The notes beneath the pieces are model-generated. The model saw only the letters and a program-made list of their open reading frames with translations, did not search any database and was not told the origin of the DNA. Position numbers and translations under genes: made by a program. Of a stretch of DNA of 64,000 bases, positions 16,283-25,497 are shown piece after piece. The DNA lies in NCBI RefSeq assembly GCF_018986915.1, contig NZ_CP076723.1:2327501-2391500 (forward strand), read 5' to 3'. The first letter of the stretch is position 1. Every line of letters begins with the position of its first letter. Source of the DNA: Geomonas oryzisoli (GTDB lineage Bacteria; Desulfobacterota; Desulfuromonadia; Geobacterales; Geobacteraceae).

Positions 16283-17485
16283 TTAGGCCTTGGCCGCACC
16301 GTGAGCGTGGCCTTTCTCGGTTTTATGGAAGTGGTCCGGAATCGAGTAGTCGACGGTTTCCGGATGGTGCTCGAAGATCGGGAAGTACTTCGCGATCAGC
16401 ACGAAGAACAGGATGTGCGCAGCGATGATGCCGATGGTAACCAGGCTCTCGATGAAGGACGGGTAGTAGAAGGTACCCGGTGCCTCCATGCCGAACATGG
16501 AGACGTTGAAGCGGTTCAGGATGATGCCGGCGATCACCAGCCAAGCGGCGGTAGCGCGCAGGCGGTTGTCTTCGCGGACCTTCCTGCTCATCAGCATGAC
16601 CAGCGGCAGGATCATGCCGACGGCAACCTCGACGATGAACAGGACCAGCAGGCCCGGACGGTTGAAGAGCGGTCCCTGGGTCAAGGCGAAGAGGGAGAAG
16701 AACTTGACGGTCAGGTACACGGTGATGACCCAGGGGAGGATCTTGGCCAGGGTCTCGAGCAGTTCGCCCTCGTCCGGCTGCCCCATGTACTTGTGGCTCA
16801 TGGTGGCTTCCACGATGATGATGGAAATGCCGGCGCACATCGCGGAGATCCAGAACAGCAGCGGCAGCAGCGGGTTGTACCAGAGGCTGTGCAGCTTATC
16901 GACCGCGATCAGGAAGAAGGTGCCCAGGGACGACTGGTGCAGGGTCGAGATGGAGGCCGCAGCTACAACCAGCGGCATCTCGATGGTGCGCAGCAGACGT
17001 AGCGGCACGTGGTAGCCGAACTTCTCGCACACCGGCGACAGGAACTCCAGGAAGAGCACCGTGGTGTAGGCCATGATGCACATGGAAACCTCGAACATCG
17101 GGGAGTGCGGGTTCCAGTACACCATGGTGTGCCAGCAGCGCTGCGGCTGGCCCAGGTCGAGCAGAAGCCCGACGCTGACCAGGGAGTAACCGAGGAAGCC
17201 GGTCACGATGGCCGGACGTACCAGCGGCTCGAGCTTCTTGATGTGGAAGCAGTGCACGATGGCCCCGAGGGTGAAGGCGCCCGCCGCGAGCGGTACCGCG
17301 GTGACGACGTCGAAGGAGATCCAGAGACCCCACGGGAAGGTATCGTTCAGGTTGGTGGTGACGCCCAGGCCGAACACGAAGCGGGCCAGGGAGGCGAGCG
17401 CGCCCACAGCCACCAGGACGATCAGGAACTGCACGAAGCGGTGGTAGCCCTTGATCTCGTTAGCGATTATCTTTGCAGCGGTCAT
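16283..17485 (-). CDS. NrfD/HybB-type membrane subunit of formate dehydrogenase
   Basis: A 400-residue polytopic protein of the NrfD/HybB (PsrC) family with about ten hydrophobic segments. It would anchor the catalytic and Fe-S subunits and pass electrons to the quinone pool. Family features are the WGLWISFDVV segment near residue 52, GQPQRCWH with the following WNPHSPMFEVS, and the HQSSLGTFF block. It lacks the pattern of the cytochrome b FdnI subunit, so no FdnI name is given. The start codon directly abuts the stop of the Fe-S subunit. The C-terminus is His/Lys-rich (HFHKTEKGHAHG). Confidence 0.9.
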   Translation of the reverse strand: MTAAKIIANEIKGYHRFVQFLIVLVAVGALASLARFVFGLGVTTNLNDTFPWGLWISFDVVTAVPLAAGAFTLGAIVHCFHIKKLEPLVRPAIVTGFLGYSLVSVGLLLDLGQPQRCWHTMVYWNPHSPMFEVSMCIMAYTTVLFLEFLSPVCEKFGYHVPLRLLRTIEMPLVVAAASISTLHQSSLGTFFLIAVDKLHSLWYNPLLPLLFWISAMCAGISIIIVEATMSHKYMGQPDEGELLETLAKILPWVITVYLTVKFFSLFALTQGPLFNRPGLLVLFIVEVAVGMILPLVMLMSRKVREDNRLRATAAWLVIAGIILNRFNVSMFGMEAPGTFYYPSFIESLVTIGIIAAHILFFVLIAKYFPIFEHHPETVDYSIPDHFHKTEKGHAHGAAKA

Positions 17486-18325
17486 CTAGCTCTCCTCCTT
17501 CGGCGTAGCGCCGGATTTTCTCTGCTCCTCTTCCTTGGCGATCCTCTCCTTCCTGTGGTTGAACCAGGACAGCAGCGACAGCGAGCCGCCGACGGTGAGG
17601 AAGATGCCCGGGACCAGGCGCAGCGCCTGCCAGGTGTAGGACGGGAGCGGACGCTTGGTGACCGGCTTGAAGCCGAGCTCGTCGAAGGGAAGCGCGGTCA
17701 GGTAGATGACCGAGGTGCCGCCCGCCTCTTCGGAACCGTAGAGCTTCTTAAGGTACTTCTCCGGACGTGCCGCGATCCTCTTGTTGGCTTCCTTGATCAT
17801 GTCCTCGCGGTTGCCGTAGGTGATGGCGGAGACGCAGGTGGTGGCGCAGGCCGGCTTCAGCCCTTCCTTCACCCTGGAGTAGCAGCCGGTGCACTTTCTC
17901 ACCAGCGGCAGGGCCTTGCTCCACTCGTACTTGGGCACCCCGAACGGGCAGGCGACCATGCAGAAGCGGCAGCCGATGCAGCGCTCCGCATCATAGGTGA
18001 CCGGGCCTTCCTTGGTCTTCTTGAAGGCGCCTACCGGGCAGACCGATGCGCAGGCCGGCTCGTTGCAGTGCATGCACATCTCTTTGTAGAAGGCGAACTC
18101 GTTCTGCCCGTTCTTCTCGTAGTCCCGGAACTTGATGCGGGTAAAGGTGTATTCCGACATGAGCGGCGGGTTCTGGTAGCCTTCGCCGGTGAAGAACTCG
18201 GTCTTCTCGGCGCCCAGTTGGTTCCACTGCTTGCAGGCAACCTGGCAGCCGCGGCAGCCGGTGCACTTGGTCATGTCGATCAAAAATGCCTTGGTCTTGT
18301 TGAAGTCTTGGTTCTCGCTGCTCAT
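17486..18325 (-). CDS. fdnH: Formate dehydrogenase iron-sulfur subunit
   Basis: A 279-residue electron-transfer subunit with four [4Fe-4S] Cys clusters: C21/C24/C27/C31 in CTGCRGCQVAC, CMHCNEPACASVC, CIGCRFCMVACPFGV, and CTGCYSRVKEGLKPACATTC. A hydrophobic C-terminal helix (GIFLTVGGSLSLLSW) anchors it in the membrane, as in FdnH. The ATG overlaps the fdnG stop by 4 bp and the stop touches the NrfD-type start, so all three subunits are translationally coupled. It carries no signal peptide and is expected to be carried across the membrane with FdnG. Confidence 0.95.
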   Translation of the reverse strand: MSSENQDFNKTKAFLIDMTKCTGCRGCQVACKQWNQLGAEKTEFFTGEGYQNPPLMSEYTFTRIKFRDYEKNGQNEFAFYKEMCMHCNEPACASVCPVGAFKKTKEGPVTYDAERCIGCRFCMVACPFGVPKYEWSKALPLVRKCTGCYSRVKEGLKPACATTCVSAITYGNREDMIKEANKRIAARPEKYLKKLYGSEEAGGTSVIYLTALPFDELGFKPVTKRPLPSYTWQALRLVPGIFLTVGGSLSLLSWFNHRKERIAKEEEQRKSGATPKEES

Positions 18326-21300
18326 GCGCGCTTACCCCCTTTCTCGATGTTGCAGAGGAATGCCTTGAACTCGGGGATGCTTGTGTTCGCGCAACCGACC
18401 GACGGCGTAAGGACGTTGCCGGAGTCGCCGGTAGCAAGACCTGCATAACCGAAGTGCCAGGGGAGACCCACCTGCTCTACCTCTTTCCCCTGCACGCTGA
18501 AGGGCTTCAGCCTGGAGGTGACCAGTGCCTTCGCCTCGATGGAGCCGCGCTCGCTGGTTACCTTGACCATGTCGCCGTTGTTGATTCCCTTGGCGCGGGC
18601 AAGCGTCTGAGAAATCTCTACGAACATGGTCGGGACCAGTTCGACCAGCCACGGGAGCGAACGGGTCATGGCGCCCGCCTGCCAGTGCTCGGTCATCCTG
18701 TAGGTGGTGCCGACGTACGGGAACTTGGCCGTATCGCTGGTCATGTTGGCCGGAATCTTCACGGCCGGGTTGGTCTGGGTTTTGGAAAGGAGGTTCTTTG
18801 CCGGGCTCTCGATCGGCTCGTAGTGCTCGGGGAACGGACCGTCCTTCATGTCCAGGGCGTAGAGACGGCCGTGGCCTTCAGCCAGCATGATGAAGGGGTA
18901 TTTGCCTTCCTTGGCATCGTTCATCGGCGGCCAGGGACCGTCGGGCACGTCGCCTTTCCATTTCTTCTCCAGGGCGTCCCAGGTGATGACGACGCGCTTG
19001 GGGTTGAACGGCACACCGTCCGGGTTGACCGAGGCGCGGTTGTAGATGATGCGGCGGTTGACCGGCCAAGCCCAGGACCATTTCGGGTACATGCCCAGGC
19101 CGGTCGGGTCGGCGAGGTCGCGACGCGCCATCTGGTTGCCTTCCTTGGTGTAGGAGCCGCAGTAGATCCAGCAGCCGGAGACGGTGGAGCCGTCGTCCTG
19201 GAGGTACTTGAACATCGGGACCTGGTCGCCGGCCTTGAACTCCAGGGTCTTGTCCTTGTCGACGATGGTCATGTCCTTGGTGAAGTAGCCGTTGATCTCC
19301 TTGGCCACCATGTGCACTTCCGGCTCCTCGCCGTGACCGTAATTCCAGGAGAGCTTGGTGATCGGCTCGGGGAAGGCGCCGCCTTTTTCGTACGCCTTCT
19401 TCATGCGCTTGGCGAACTGGTCGATGATCCAGAGGTCGCTCTTCGCATCGCCGACCGGCTCGGCGGCCTTGTAGCGCCACTGGGCCCAGCGGCCGGAGTT
19501 GGAGATGGAACCTTCCTTCTCGACGGAGGAGGCTGCCGGCAGCATGAAGACTTCGGTCTTGATGTCTTTCGGGTTCACGCCGGGACGCTTCCAGAAGATG
19601 GAGGTCTCGGTTTCCCACAGGTCGACGGTGACGAGCCAATCGAGCTTGCCGAGAGCCTCGCGGGTCTTCAGGGAGTCCGGCCCACCGACGGCCGGGTTCT
19701 GGCCCATGCAGACCAGGCCCGCAAGTTCCCCTTTGCCCATTTTCTCCATCAGCTTGGTGAAGGAGTAGTTGCCGCTTCTCTTGGGCAGATAGTCGTAGCA
19801 GAAGTTGTTTTCCTTGGTGGCGTTGTCGCCGTACCAGGCCTTCAGGAGGCTCACGGTGTACTTCGGGGTGTTGCCCCACCAGTTGGCGCTCTTCGCATCC
19901 TTGGTCTTAGGGGTCCACTTCTCGAGGTAGGCCTTGAGGTCCACGTTGTCGAACTCCGGGGACTTCAGGTAGCCCGGCAGGAGGTGGAACAGCAGGCCGT
20001 AGTCGGTCGACCCCTGTACGTTGGACTCACCGCGCAGCGCGTTGACGCCGCCGCCGGCGATGCCGATGTTACCCAGCAGCATCTGCAGCATGGCGGTAGC
20101 ACGGACGTTCTGGGAGCCGTGGGTGGACTGGGTGATTCCCATCGCGTAGAGGATGGTACCTGCCTTGTCGGCGCGACCGGTTGAGCAGTAGGCCTTGGCG
20201 ACGGCGACGTAGTCTTCCTTCTTGGTGCCGGTGATGTTGCAGACCATGTCCACGGTGTAACGGGAGTAGTGCTTCTTCAGGAGCTGGTAAACGCAGCGCG
20301 GATCCTTCATGGAGTGGTCGCGCTTGGGGTTACCGGCGCCGTCCACCGCGTAGGCCCAGGCCTTGGCATCGTAGGTCTTCTCCTGGTCGTCGAATGCGCA
20401 GAAGATCCCCTCGTTGAAGTCGTACTTGTCGTTCACGATGAAGGTGGCGTTGGTGTACTCGCGGACGTACTCCTCGTGGATCATGTTGTTCTGCAGCGCG
20501 TAGTTGATCATGCCGCCCAAGAAGGCGATGTCGGTGCCGGGACGGATCTGCGCGTAGTGGTCCGCCTTGGAGGCGGTCCTGGTGAAGCGGGGATCGACGG
20601 CGATCAGCTTGCCGCCGTTATCCATGGCCGCCTCGATCCATTTCATGGAAATCGGGTGGTTCTCGGCCGGGTTGCAGCCGATGGCGAGAATCGCGTCAGC
20701 GTTTCTCAGGTCGATCCAGTGGTTGGTCATTGCCCCACGTCCAAACGAAGCCGCCAGACCGGCGACTGTAGCGGAGTGTCATATTCGGGCTTGATGTTCG
20801 AGGTTAGCCACACCCATGGAGCGGGCGAACTTGCTCCAGAGGTAGCACTCCTCGTTGTCCAGACCGGCGCCGCCGAGGAAAGCCATCCCTTCGGTGCGGT
20901 TGACCACGTACTCTTTGTTGTCTTTCTTGTTGATCTCTTTGGCCTTGAAGGACTTGTCGCGCGTCTCCTTCATCTTCTGCGCGATGCGCTCCAGGGCCCA
21001 GTCCCACGACTTCTCTTCGAACTTGTCGCTGCCGGGGGCGCGGTACATGACCTTCTGCAGGCGGCGCTCGTTGTTGGCCACCTGGAACAGCGCGCTACCC
21101 TTCGAGCAGAGCGCACCCTGGTTGATCGGGTGCTGGGTGTCCCCCTCGATGTTCACGATCTTGCCGTTCTTGGTATGCACCACAAGCCCGCAACCTACCG
21201 CGCAGAAAGGACAGATGGTGGTCGAGCTTTTCAGCCCCTTGGTGCGCATCTGCGAGCTGTCTGCGCCGCCCGCTTCTGCCTTTTTGCCGGAGAGGATCAG

Positions 21301-21351
21301 TGCCGCCGCAGCCGCCCCCCCCTGCAGAAACTCCCGTCGTGAAACTGCCAT
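18322..21351 (-). CDS. fdnG: Formate dehydrogenase catalytic subunit, selenocysteine-containing
   Basis: A bis-MGD molybdenum or tungsten enzyme oxidising formate to CO2. The frame contains one in-frame TGA at 20781-20779, codon 191, in the context HQARI-U-HSATVAGLAASFGRG. This aligns with the Sec site of E. coli FdnG (HQARV-U-HGPTVASLA), so it is read as selenocysteine and not as a frameshift or stop. Full length is 1009 residues. The N-terminus has a twin-arginine signal (SRREFLQGG) and the [4Fe-4S] ligands C47, C50, C54, C82. ATG 21351 follows AAGGAGAG. The protein should act on the periplasmic side with the Fe-S and NrfD-type subunits. Expression depends on SelA/SelB/SelC encoded elsewhere. 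Confidence 0.95.
20750..20781 (-). promoter_or_regulatory. Bacterial SECIS element at the fdnG selenocysteine codon
   Basis: Twelve bases after the TGA (20781-20779) the minus strand has GTCGCC (20766-20761), loop GGTCT, GGCGGC (20755-20750). The six bases pair fully, counting one T-G pair. The GGUCU loop matches the SelB-binding loop known from E. coli formate dehydrogenase mRNAs, and the distance to the UGA is right. Confidence 0.9.
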
Positions 21352-21411
21352 GTTGAATCTCTCCTTTTTCCATGATAAACGTCGTCGACGCCGGATAAGC
21401 ACCGCGTATAC

Positions 21412-21427
21412 GGCAATTGCCATGCCA
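21412..21427 (-). promoter_or_regulatory. Sigma-54 promoter of the formate dehydrogenase operon
   Basis: The minus strand reads TGGCAT-GGCAA-TTGCC. The invariant GG and GC are separated by exactly 10 bases, as sigma-54 (-24/-12) promoters require. The predicted start is near 21400, giving a leader of about 50 bases before fdnG. A sigma-54 activator is encoded divergently right next to it. Confidence 0.78.
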
Positions 21428-21430
21428 GCG

Positions 21431-21471
21431 CGTAAACGTTTACGAGAAAAATAGTTGTGTACCGTAAACGT
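21431..21471. promoter_or_regulatory. CGTAAACG palindrome and extra half-site
   Basis: A perfect 14-bp palindrome CGTAAACGTTTACG (21431-21444) directly precedes the -24 box, and a further CGTAAACG half-site starts at 21463. Placement suggests an operator affecting fdnG; the binding protein is not known. Confidence 0.6.
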
Positions 21472-21540
21472 CCGAAATGATAATGTTGTCTGCGCCAGTC
21501 GGGAATTTCGCAAACATGAACTTTAATTAACAAATGCGTC

Positions 21541-21574
21541 GTTTTGTCAAAATGTGTGACATTTTGTCCAAAAC
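21541..21574. promoter_or_regulatory. Upstream activator site candidate
   Basis: A near-perfect inverted repeat: GTTTTGTCAAAATGT, GTG centre, then ACATTTTGTCCAAAAC. It contains TGTCA...TGACA half-sites. It lies about 140-175 bp upstream of the predicted fdnG start point and 50-80 bp before the activator gene, a normal position for an enhancer bound by the NtrC-type regulator encoded here. Confidence 0.6.
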
Positions 21575-21620
21575 GACTCTTCCAGCAACGGCGCGGGAAA
21601 GAAGCGAGGAACGCCCCAAA

Positions 21621-22988
21621 ATGACACAAGAACGAATTCTGATCTGTGACGACGAGGAAGGGATCCTCATCTACCTGAAGAAGCTGTTGCAGACCCAGGG
21701 GTACCTGGTGGAGACCTTCAACGCCGGAGCGCTGCTTTTGCGCCGCCTGCGCGAAGGGGATCCCGGCGACGCCGACCTCATCCTGCAGGACGTCAGGATG
21801 CCCGACCTCGACGGTATCAGCGTGCTGCAGGAGGTGAAGCGGCTCCGCCCTACCCTCCCCATCATCATCATGACCGCCTTCGGAACCATCGATGCCGCGG
21901 TAGAGGCGATCAAGCTGGGCGCCTACGACTACGTCACCAAGCCCTTCCCCAAGGAAAAGATCCTGAGCGTCTTGAAGAATGCGCTGGAAAAGGAGCAGCT
22001 GTTGCAGGAAAACCGGGCGCTCAAGACCGAGCTGGGCAAGCCCATCCTGCAGGACGCCATCATCTTCAGAAGTGCCGTGTTCCAGGAGACCTACGACCTC
22101 ACCCTCCAGGTCGCGGCGAGCGAGGCCAACATCCTGGTGCTGGGCGAATCCGGCACCGGCAAGGAGTTGATCGCCGGCGCCATCCATTACAATAGCCCCC
22201 GGCGCGAGCGCCGCTTCCTCTCCATCAACTGCGCCGCCCTCACCGAAACCCTCCTGGAGAGCCAGCTCTTCGGGCACGTCCGCGGCGCCTTCACCGGTGC
22301 CATCACACACCAGAAGGGACTCCTGGAGGAGGCCGACGGCGGCACCCTGTTCATGGACGAGATCGGCGACATGAGCCTCCCCATCCAGGCGAAGCTCTTG
22401 CGCGTGATCCAGGAACGCGACTTCATTCCCGTGGGTGCCACCCGCGCCAAGAGCGCCGACATCCGCTTCGTAGCCGCCACCAACAAGGACCTCGAGGAGG
22501 AGGTGCGCGTCGGCAGGTTCCGCGAGGACCTCTACTACCGCCTGAACGTGATCAACATCCCCCTCCCCCCCCTGCGCGACCGGAAGGACGACATCGAGCC
22601 GCTGGCCCAGCATTTCCTCAAGAAATACAGCCTCAAGATGAAGAAGGAGGTGACCGGGGTCACCCCGGAGGCGCTGCACCTCCTGTGCAGCTACGACTGG
22701 CCCGGCAACATCCGCGAACTGGAAAACGTGATGGAGCGTGCCGTGATCCTGGCCCGCACCCCGCTGGTGACCCCCAAGGAGCTCCCCATCTGGCGTAGGC
22801 AGCAAAAAGCTTCGGCCGCGCCCGTCGAGCCGCAGCTGGTTTCCCTGGAGAACATGGAGAAGGCGCACATCGAGCGCACCCTGCTCGGCACCGGATACCA
22901 CAAGAGCCGCTCCGCCGAGATCCTGGGCATCTCCAGGAAGACCCTGGATCGCAAGATCGCCGAGTACGAGATCACCATCCCCTCATGA
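21621..22988 (+). CDS. NtrC-family sigma-54-dependent response regulator
   Basis: A 455-residue activator: receiver domain (about 5-120, acidic pair in CDDEE, acceptor Asp in LQDVRMPDLDG), AAA+ domain (about 140-370) with Walker A GESGTGKE, the sigma-54 contact loop GAFTGA and Walker B TLFMDEIGD, and a C-terminal Fis-type helix-turn-helix (KSRSAEILGISRKTLDRKI). The start at 21621 is preferred to the longer frame because the upstream 87 bases carry an inverted-repeat operator and GAGGAA precedes this ATG. It overlaps the kinase start by 4 bp. It is divergent from the formate dehydrogenase operon, whose promoter has a -24/-12 element, so it is the likely activator. Confidence 0.93.
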   Translation: MTQERILICDDEEGILIYLKKLLQTQGYLVETFNAGALLLRRLREGDPGDADLILQDVRMPDLDGISVLQEVKRLRPTLPIIIMTAFGTIDAAVEAIKLGAYDYVTKPFPKEKILSVLKNALEKEQLLQENRALKTELGKPILQDAIIFRSAVFQETYDLTLQVAASEANILVLGESGTGKELIAGAIHYNSPRRERRFLSINCAALTETLLESQLFGHVRGAFTGAITHQKGLLEEADGGTLFMDEIGDMSLPIQAKLLRVIQERDFIPVGATRAKSADIRFVAATNKDLEEEVRVGRFREDLYYRLNVINIPLPPLRDRKDDIEPLAQHFLKKYSLKMKKEVTGVTPEALHLLCSYDWPGNIRELENVMERAVILARTPLVTPKELPIWRRQQKASAAPVEPQLVSLENMEKAHIERTLLGTGYHKSRSAEILGISRKTLDRKIAEYEITIPS

Positions 22989-24973
22989 ATATCCCCAGGC
23001 TCCGATTTCCCATCAAGACCAAGCTCACGGTCGCCACGCTGATCCCGCTGGCGATCGCCATCCTGATCTGCTGGATGGCCGGCGTCTTCATCCTGAGCGC
23101 CAAGGTGGCCGCCCAGGCCCAGGAGAAGGTGCGTTACGACCTCTCCGTGGCCCGCGAGGCGTACCTGAACGAACTGACCCGCCTCTACGACGCGGTGAAG
23201 CTCTCCGCCTCTTTCGGCAGAACCTCCGAGACCGTCATCGCCGCGGACCAGCGCGCCCTGGCCGCGACGCTATCGCCGGTGCGCAAGAGCGAGCACCTGG
23301 ACATCCTGGCGGCGGTGGACGCCTCCGGCAAGGTGATCTTCCGGGCCAACAACCCCAAGCAGTTCGGCGACGAGAAACTGCGCAACCTATTCGTGGCGCG
23401 GGCCCTCAAGGGGGAACTGGTGAGCGGCACCACCATCATCCCCACCGCCGAATTGGCGCTGGAGGGTGAGGAACTGGTGCGCCAGGCCCATGTCCAGGTG
23501 GCCGGAACCAAATCGGACCCAACGCCGCCCGCTCCGCTCACCGGCGCCATGCTCCTCTTCGTGGCCGCGCCGGTACGGGACCAGGCCGGCAACGTGGTGG
23601 GAGCGCTGTACGGCGGGGTTTTGTTGAACAACAACAAAAAGCTGGTGGACAAGATCAAGACTGTCGTCTACGAAGGGGCGAAATCCAACGGCCGCGACGT
23701 GGGTAACTCCACCATATTTCAGGGGGACGTCCGGATCGCGACCAACGTCCCCAATACCGACGGCAGCCGTGCCATCGGCACCAAACTCTCGGCGCCGGTG
23801 TACGACCGCGTCCTGCTAAAAGGGGCCAAGTGGGTGGGGAGGGCCTTCGTGGTCAACGACTGGTACCTGACCGCCTACGAGCCGATCTTTTCGCTGCAGG
23901 GGGTGCCGATCGGGGCACTCTACGTGGGGATGCTGGAGAGTCACTACTCGGCGGTGAAGACCGACATGGCGGTCCTTTTGAGCTTCGTGCTCCTTTTGAG
24001 CGGGCTGACCGGGGTTTCCATGTCCGGTTTCCTGGGACGCAAGCTGGCGCAACCGATCAAGGAACTGGAGCTCTTGACGCGGCGGGTGGCGGCGGGCGAG
24101 CGGGACGTAAAGAGCACCATCGACTCGCGCGACGAGATCGGCGACCTGGCTGAGCGCTTCAACGACATGAGCCAGTCCCTTGCCGAGCGCGAGGACAGCA
24201 TCATCGAGCTGAACCGGAACCTGGAGCAGAAGGTACAGTTGAGGACGGCAGAACTGGAGGAGAAGAACCGACTCCTGGTGCAGACGCGTGAGGAGCTGTT
24301 GCGGGTCGAGAAGCTGGCGGCAATCGGCGAGTTGGCGGCAGGCGTCGCCCACGAAATCAACAACCCCATGGCCATCATCCGCGGCAACACGGAGCTTTTG
24401 CAGCTCTCGGTCCCGGAGGACGCCCCCAACCGTGAGGAGGTGGACACCATCTTCCAGCAGGTAAAGCGGGTGGAGCGGATCGTATCAAACCTGTTGAAGT
24501 TCGCCCGGCGCGAGCAGATGGAGCGCGGCGAGGTACACCTGAACGAGCTTTTGCACGAGATCGTGGGGCAGATAGGTCACCAGGTTTCCCTGGAGAAGAT
24601 CGAGGTGTTCGAGTTCTACGCCGAGGAGGTGGCCGTGGTCGAAGGGGACCAGGACCAGCTGCGGCAGGTATTCACCAACTTGATCCTGAACGCCGTGCAG
24701 GCGATGCCTGACGGCGGCGTTCTCGACATCAGGAGCGCGCCGGTGGGGAGTGGGGACAACTACGAAGTGAAGATTTCCGATACCGGAGTCGGGATCCAGC
24801 TGGAGAACCTGAGGCAGGTATTCAACCCCTTCTACACCACCAAGGCGAACGGCACGGGGTTAGGGTTGTCGGTAAGTTACGGCATCATCAGGGAGCACGG
24901 CGGTTGCATCGACGTGGAGAGCATCCCAGGTCGAGGCAGCAGTTTCACCGTGCTGCTCCCCTGCGAGCACTGA
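22985..24973 (+). CDS. Sensor histidine kinase (periplasmic Cache-type sensor, HAMP)
   Basis: A 662-residue membrane kinase. TM1 at about 14-38, a periplasmic sensor of about 280 residues resembling a Cache domain (NSTIFQGDVRIATNV, GALYVGMLES), TM2 at about 322-345, HAMP, and a coiled coil. Next come HisKA with the phospho-His in LAAGVAHEINNPM, and HATPase with NLILNAVQAMPDGG, DTGVGI and GTGLGLSVSYGI. It is translationally coupled to the NtrC-type regulator, its obvious partner. From its place beside fdnG it may sense formate or another small carboxylate outside the cell; this is inference. Confidence 0.93.
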   Translation: MNIPRLRFPIKTKLTVATLIPLAIAILICWMAGVFILSAKVAAQAQEKVRYDLSVAREAYLNELTRLYDAVKLSASFGRTSETVIAADQRALAATLSPVRKSEHLDILAAVDASGKVIFRANNPKQFGDEKLRNLFVARALKGELVSGTTIIPTAELALEGEELVRQAHVQVAGTKSDPTPPAPLTGAMLLFVAAPVRDQAGNVVGALYGGVLLNNNKKLVDKIKTVVYEGAKSNGRDVGNSTIFQGDVRIATNVPNTDGSRAIGTKLSAPVYDRVLLKGAKWVGRAFVVNDWYLTAYEPIFSLQGVPIGALYVGMLESHYSAVKTDMAVLLSFVLLLSGLTGVSMSGFLGRKLAQPIKELELLTRRVAAGERDVKSTIDSRDEIGDLAERFNDMSQSLAEREDSIIELNRNLEQKVQLRTAELEEKNRLLVQTREELLRVEKLAAIGELAAGVAHEINNPMAIIRGNTELLQLSVPEDAPNREEVDTIFQQVKRVERIVSNLLKFARREQMERGEVHLNELLHEIVGQIGHQVSLEKIEVFEFYAEEVAVVEGDQDQLRQVFTNLILNAVQAMPDGGVLDIRSAPVGSGDNYEVKISDTGVGIQLENLRQVFNPFYTTKANGTGLGLSVSYGIIREHGGCIDVESIPGRGSSFTVLLPCEH

Positions 24974-24993
24974 AGCCCCCCCTTTACGCAAAG

Positions 24994-25024
24994 AGGCCGC
25001 GAGCGTGCAGACGCCTCGCGGCCT
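24994..25024 (+). terminator. Terminator after the sensor kinase gene
   Basis: AGGCCGCGAG (24994-25003) pairs perfectly with CTCGCGGCCT (25015-25024), followed by a weak T-tract. It also lies at the 3' end of the convergent MOSC gene. Confidence 0.8.
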
Positions 25025-25052
25025 TTCACTGTTTTGTACCAGTTGCAGCGTC

Positions 25053-25481
25053 TTACACCACCACCTTATCCCCGGGCCGAACCACCCCGCCCTTCAGCAC
25101 CCTGGCGAAGATCCCCTCTTTGGGCATCACGCAGTCACCGGCCTGGTAGTAGATGGCGCAGCGGGTATGGCACTCCTTGCCGATCTGGGTCACCTCCAGG
25201 AGGGTCTCCCCGAGCTCGATCTTGGCGCCGATGGGGAGGCTCACCAGGTCCACCCCTTCGGTGGTGATGTTCTCGGCGAAGTCCCCTTCCTTCACGTCCA
25301 GCCCGAGCGCCTGCATCTTGGCGATGCTTTCCTGGGCGAGAAGACTTACCTGCCGGTGCCAGTCGCCGGCGTGGCCGTCGCCGACGATGCCGTGCTCCTC
25401 GCGCATAGTGACCTCGGGGACCGGGGTCTTCCTCTCCCCTTTGTTCTTGCTGATATTGACGGCGATTACCTTTCCGATCAT
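25053..25481 (-). CDS. MOSC domain protein
   Basis: A 142-residue stand-alone MOSC domain, a family related to the C-terminal part of Moco sulfurases. Visible family features are the VGDGHAGDWHRQVSLL block (about 33-48), GDFAENITTEG, and the conserved Cys in IGKECHTRCAIYY. A role in sulfur or molybdenum-cofactor handling is inferred from the family and from its place 16 bp behind moaA. No membrane segment is seen. Confidence 0.92.
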   Translation of the reverse strand: MIGKVIAVNISKNKGERKTPVPEVTMREEHGIVGDGHAGDWHRQVSLLAQESIAKMQALGLDVKEGDFAENITTEGVDLVSLPIGAKIELGETLLEVTQIGKECHTRCAIYYQAGDCVMPKEGIFARVLKGGVVRPGDKVVV

Positions 25482-25497
25482 GCCTTCTCCTTGTTCT

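Noticed and set aside
20731-20830. fdnG appears as two separate genes or a pseudogene, with a stop at 20779-20781
   Set aside because: The stop is TGA in the Sec context of FdnG, the frame continues with matching sequence on both sides, and a SECIS hairpin follows.
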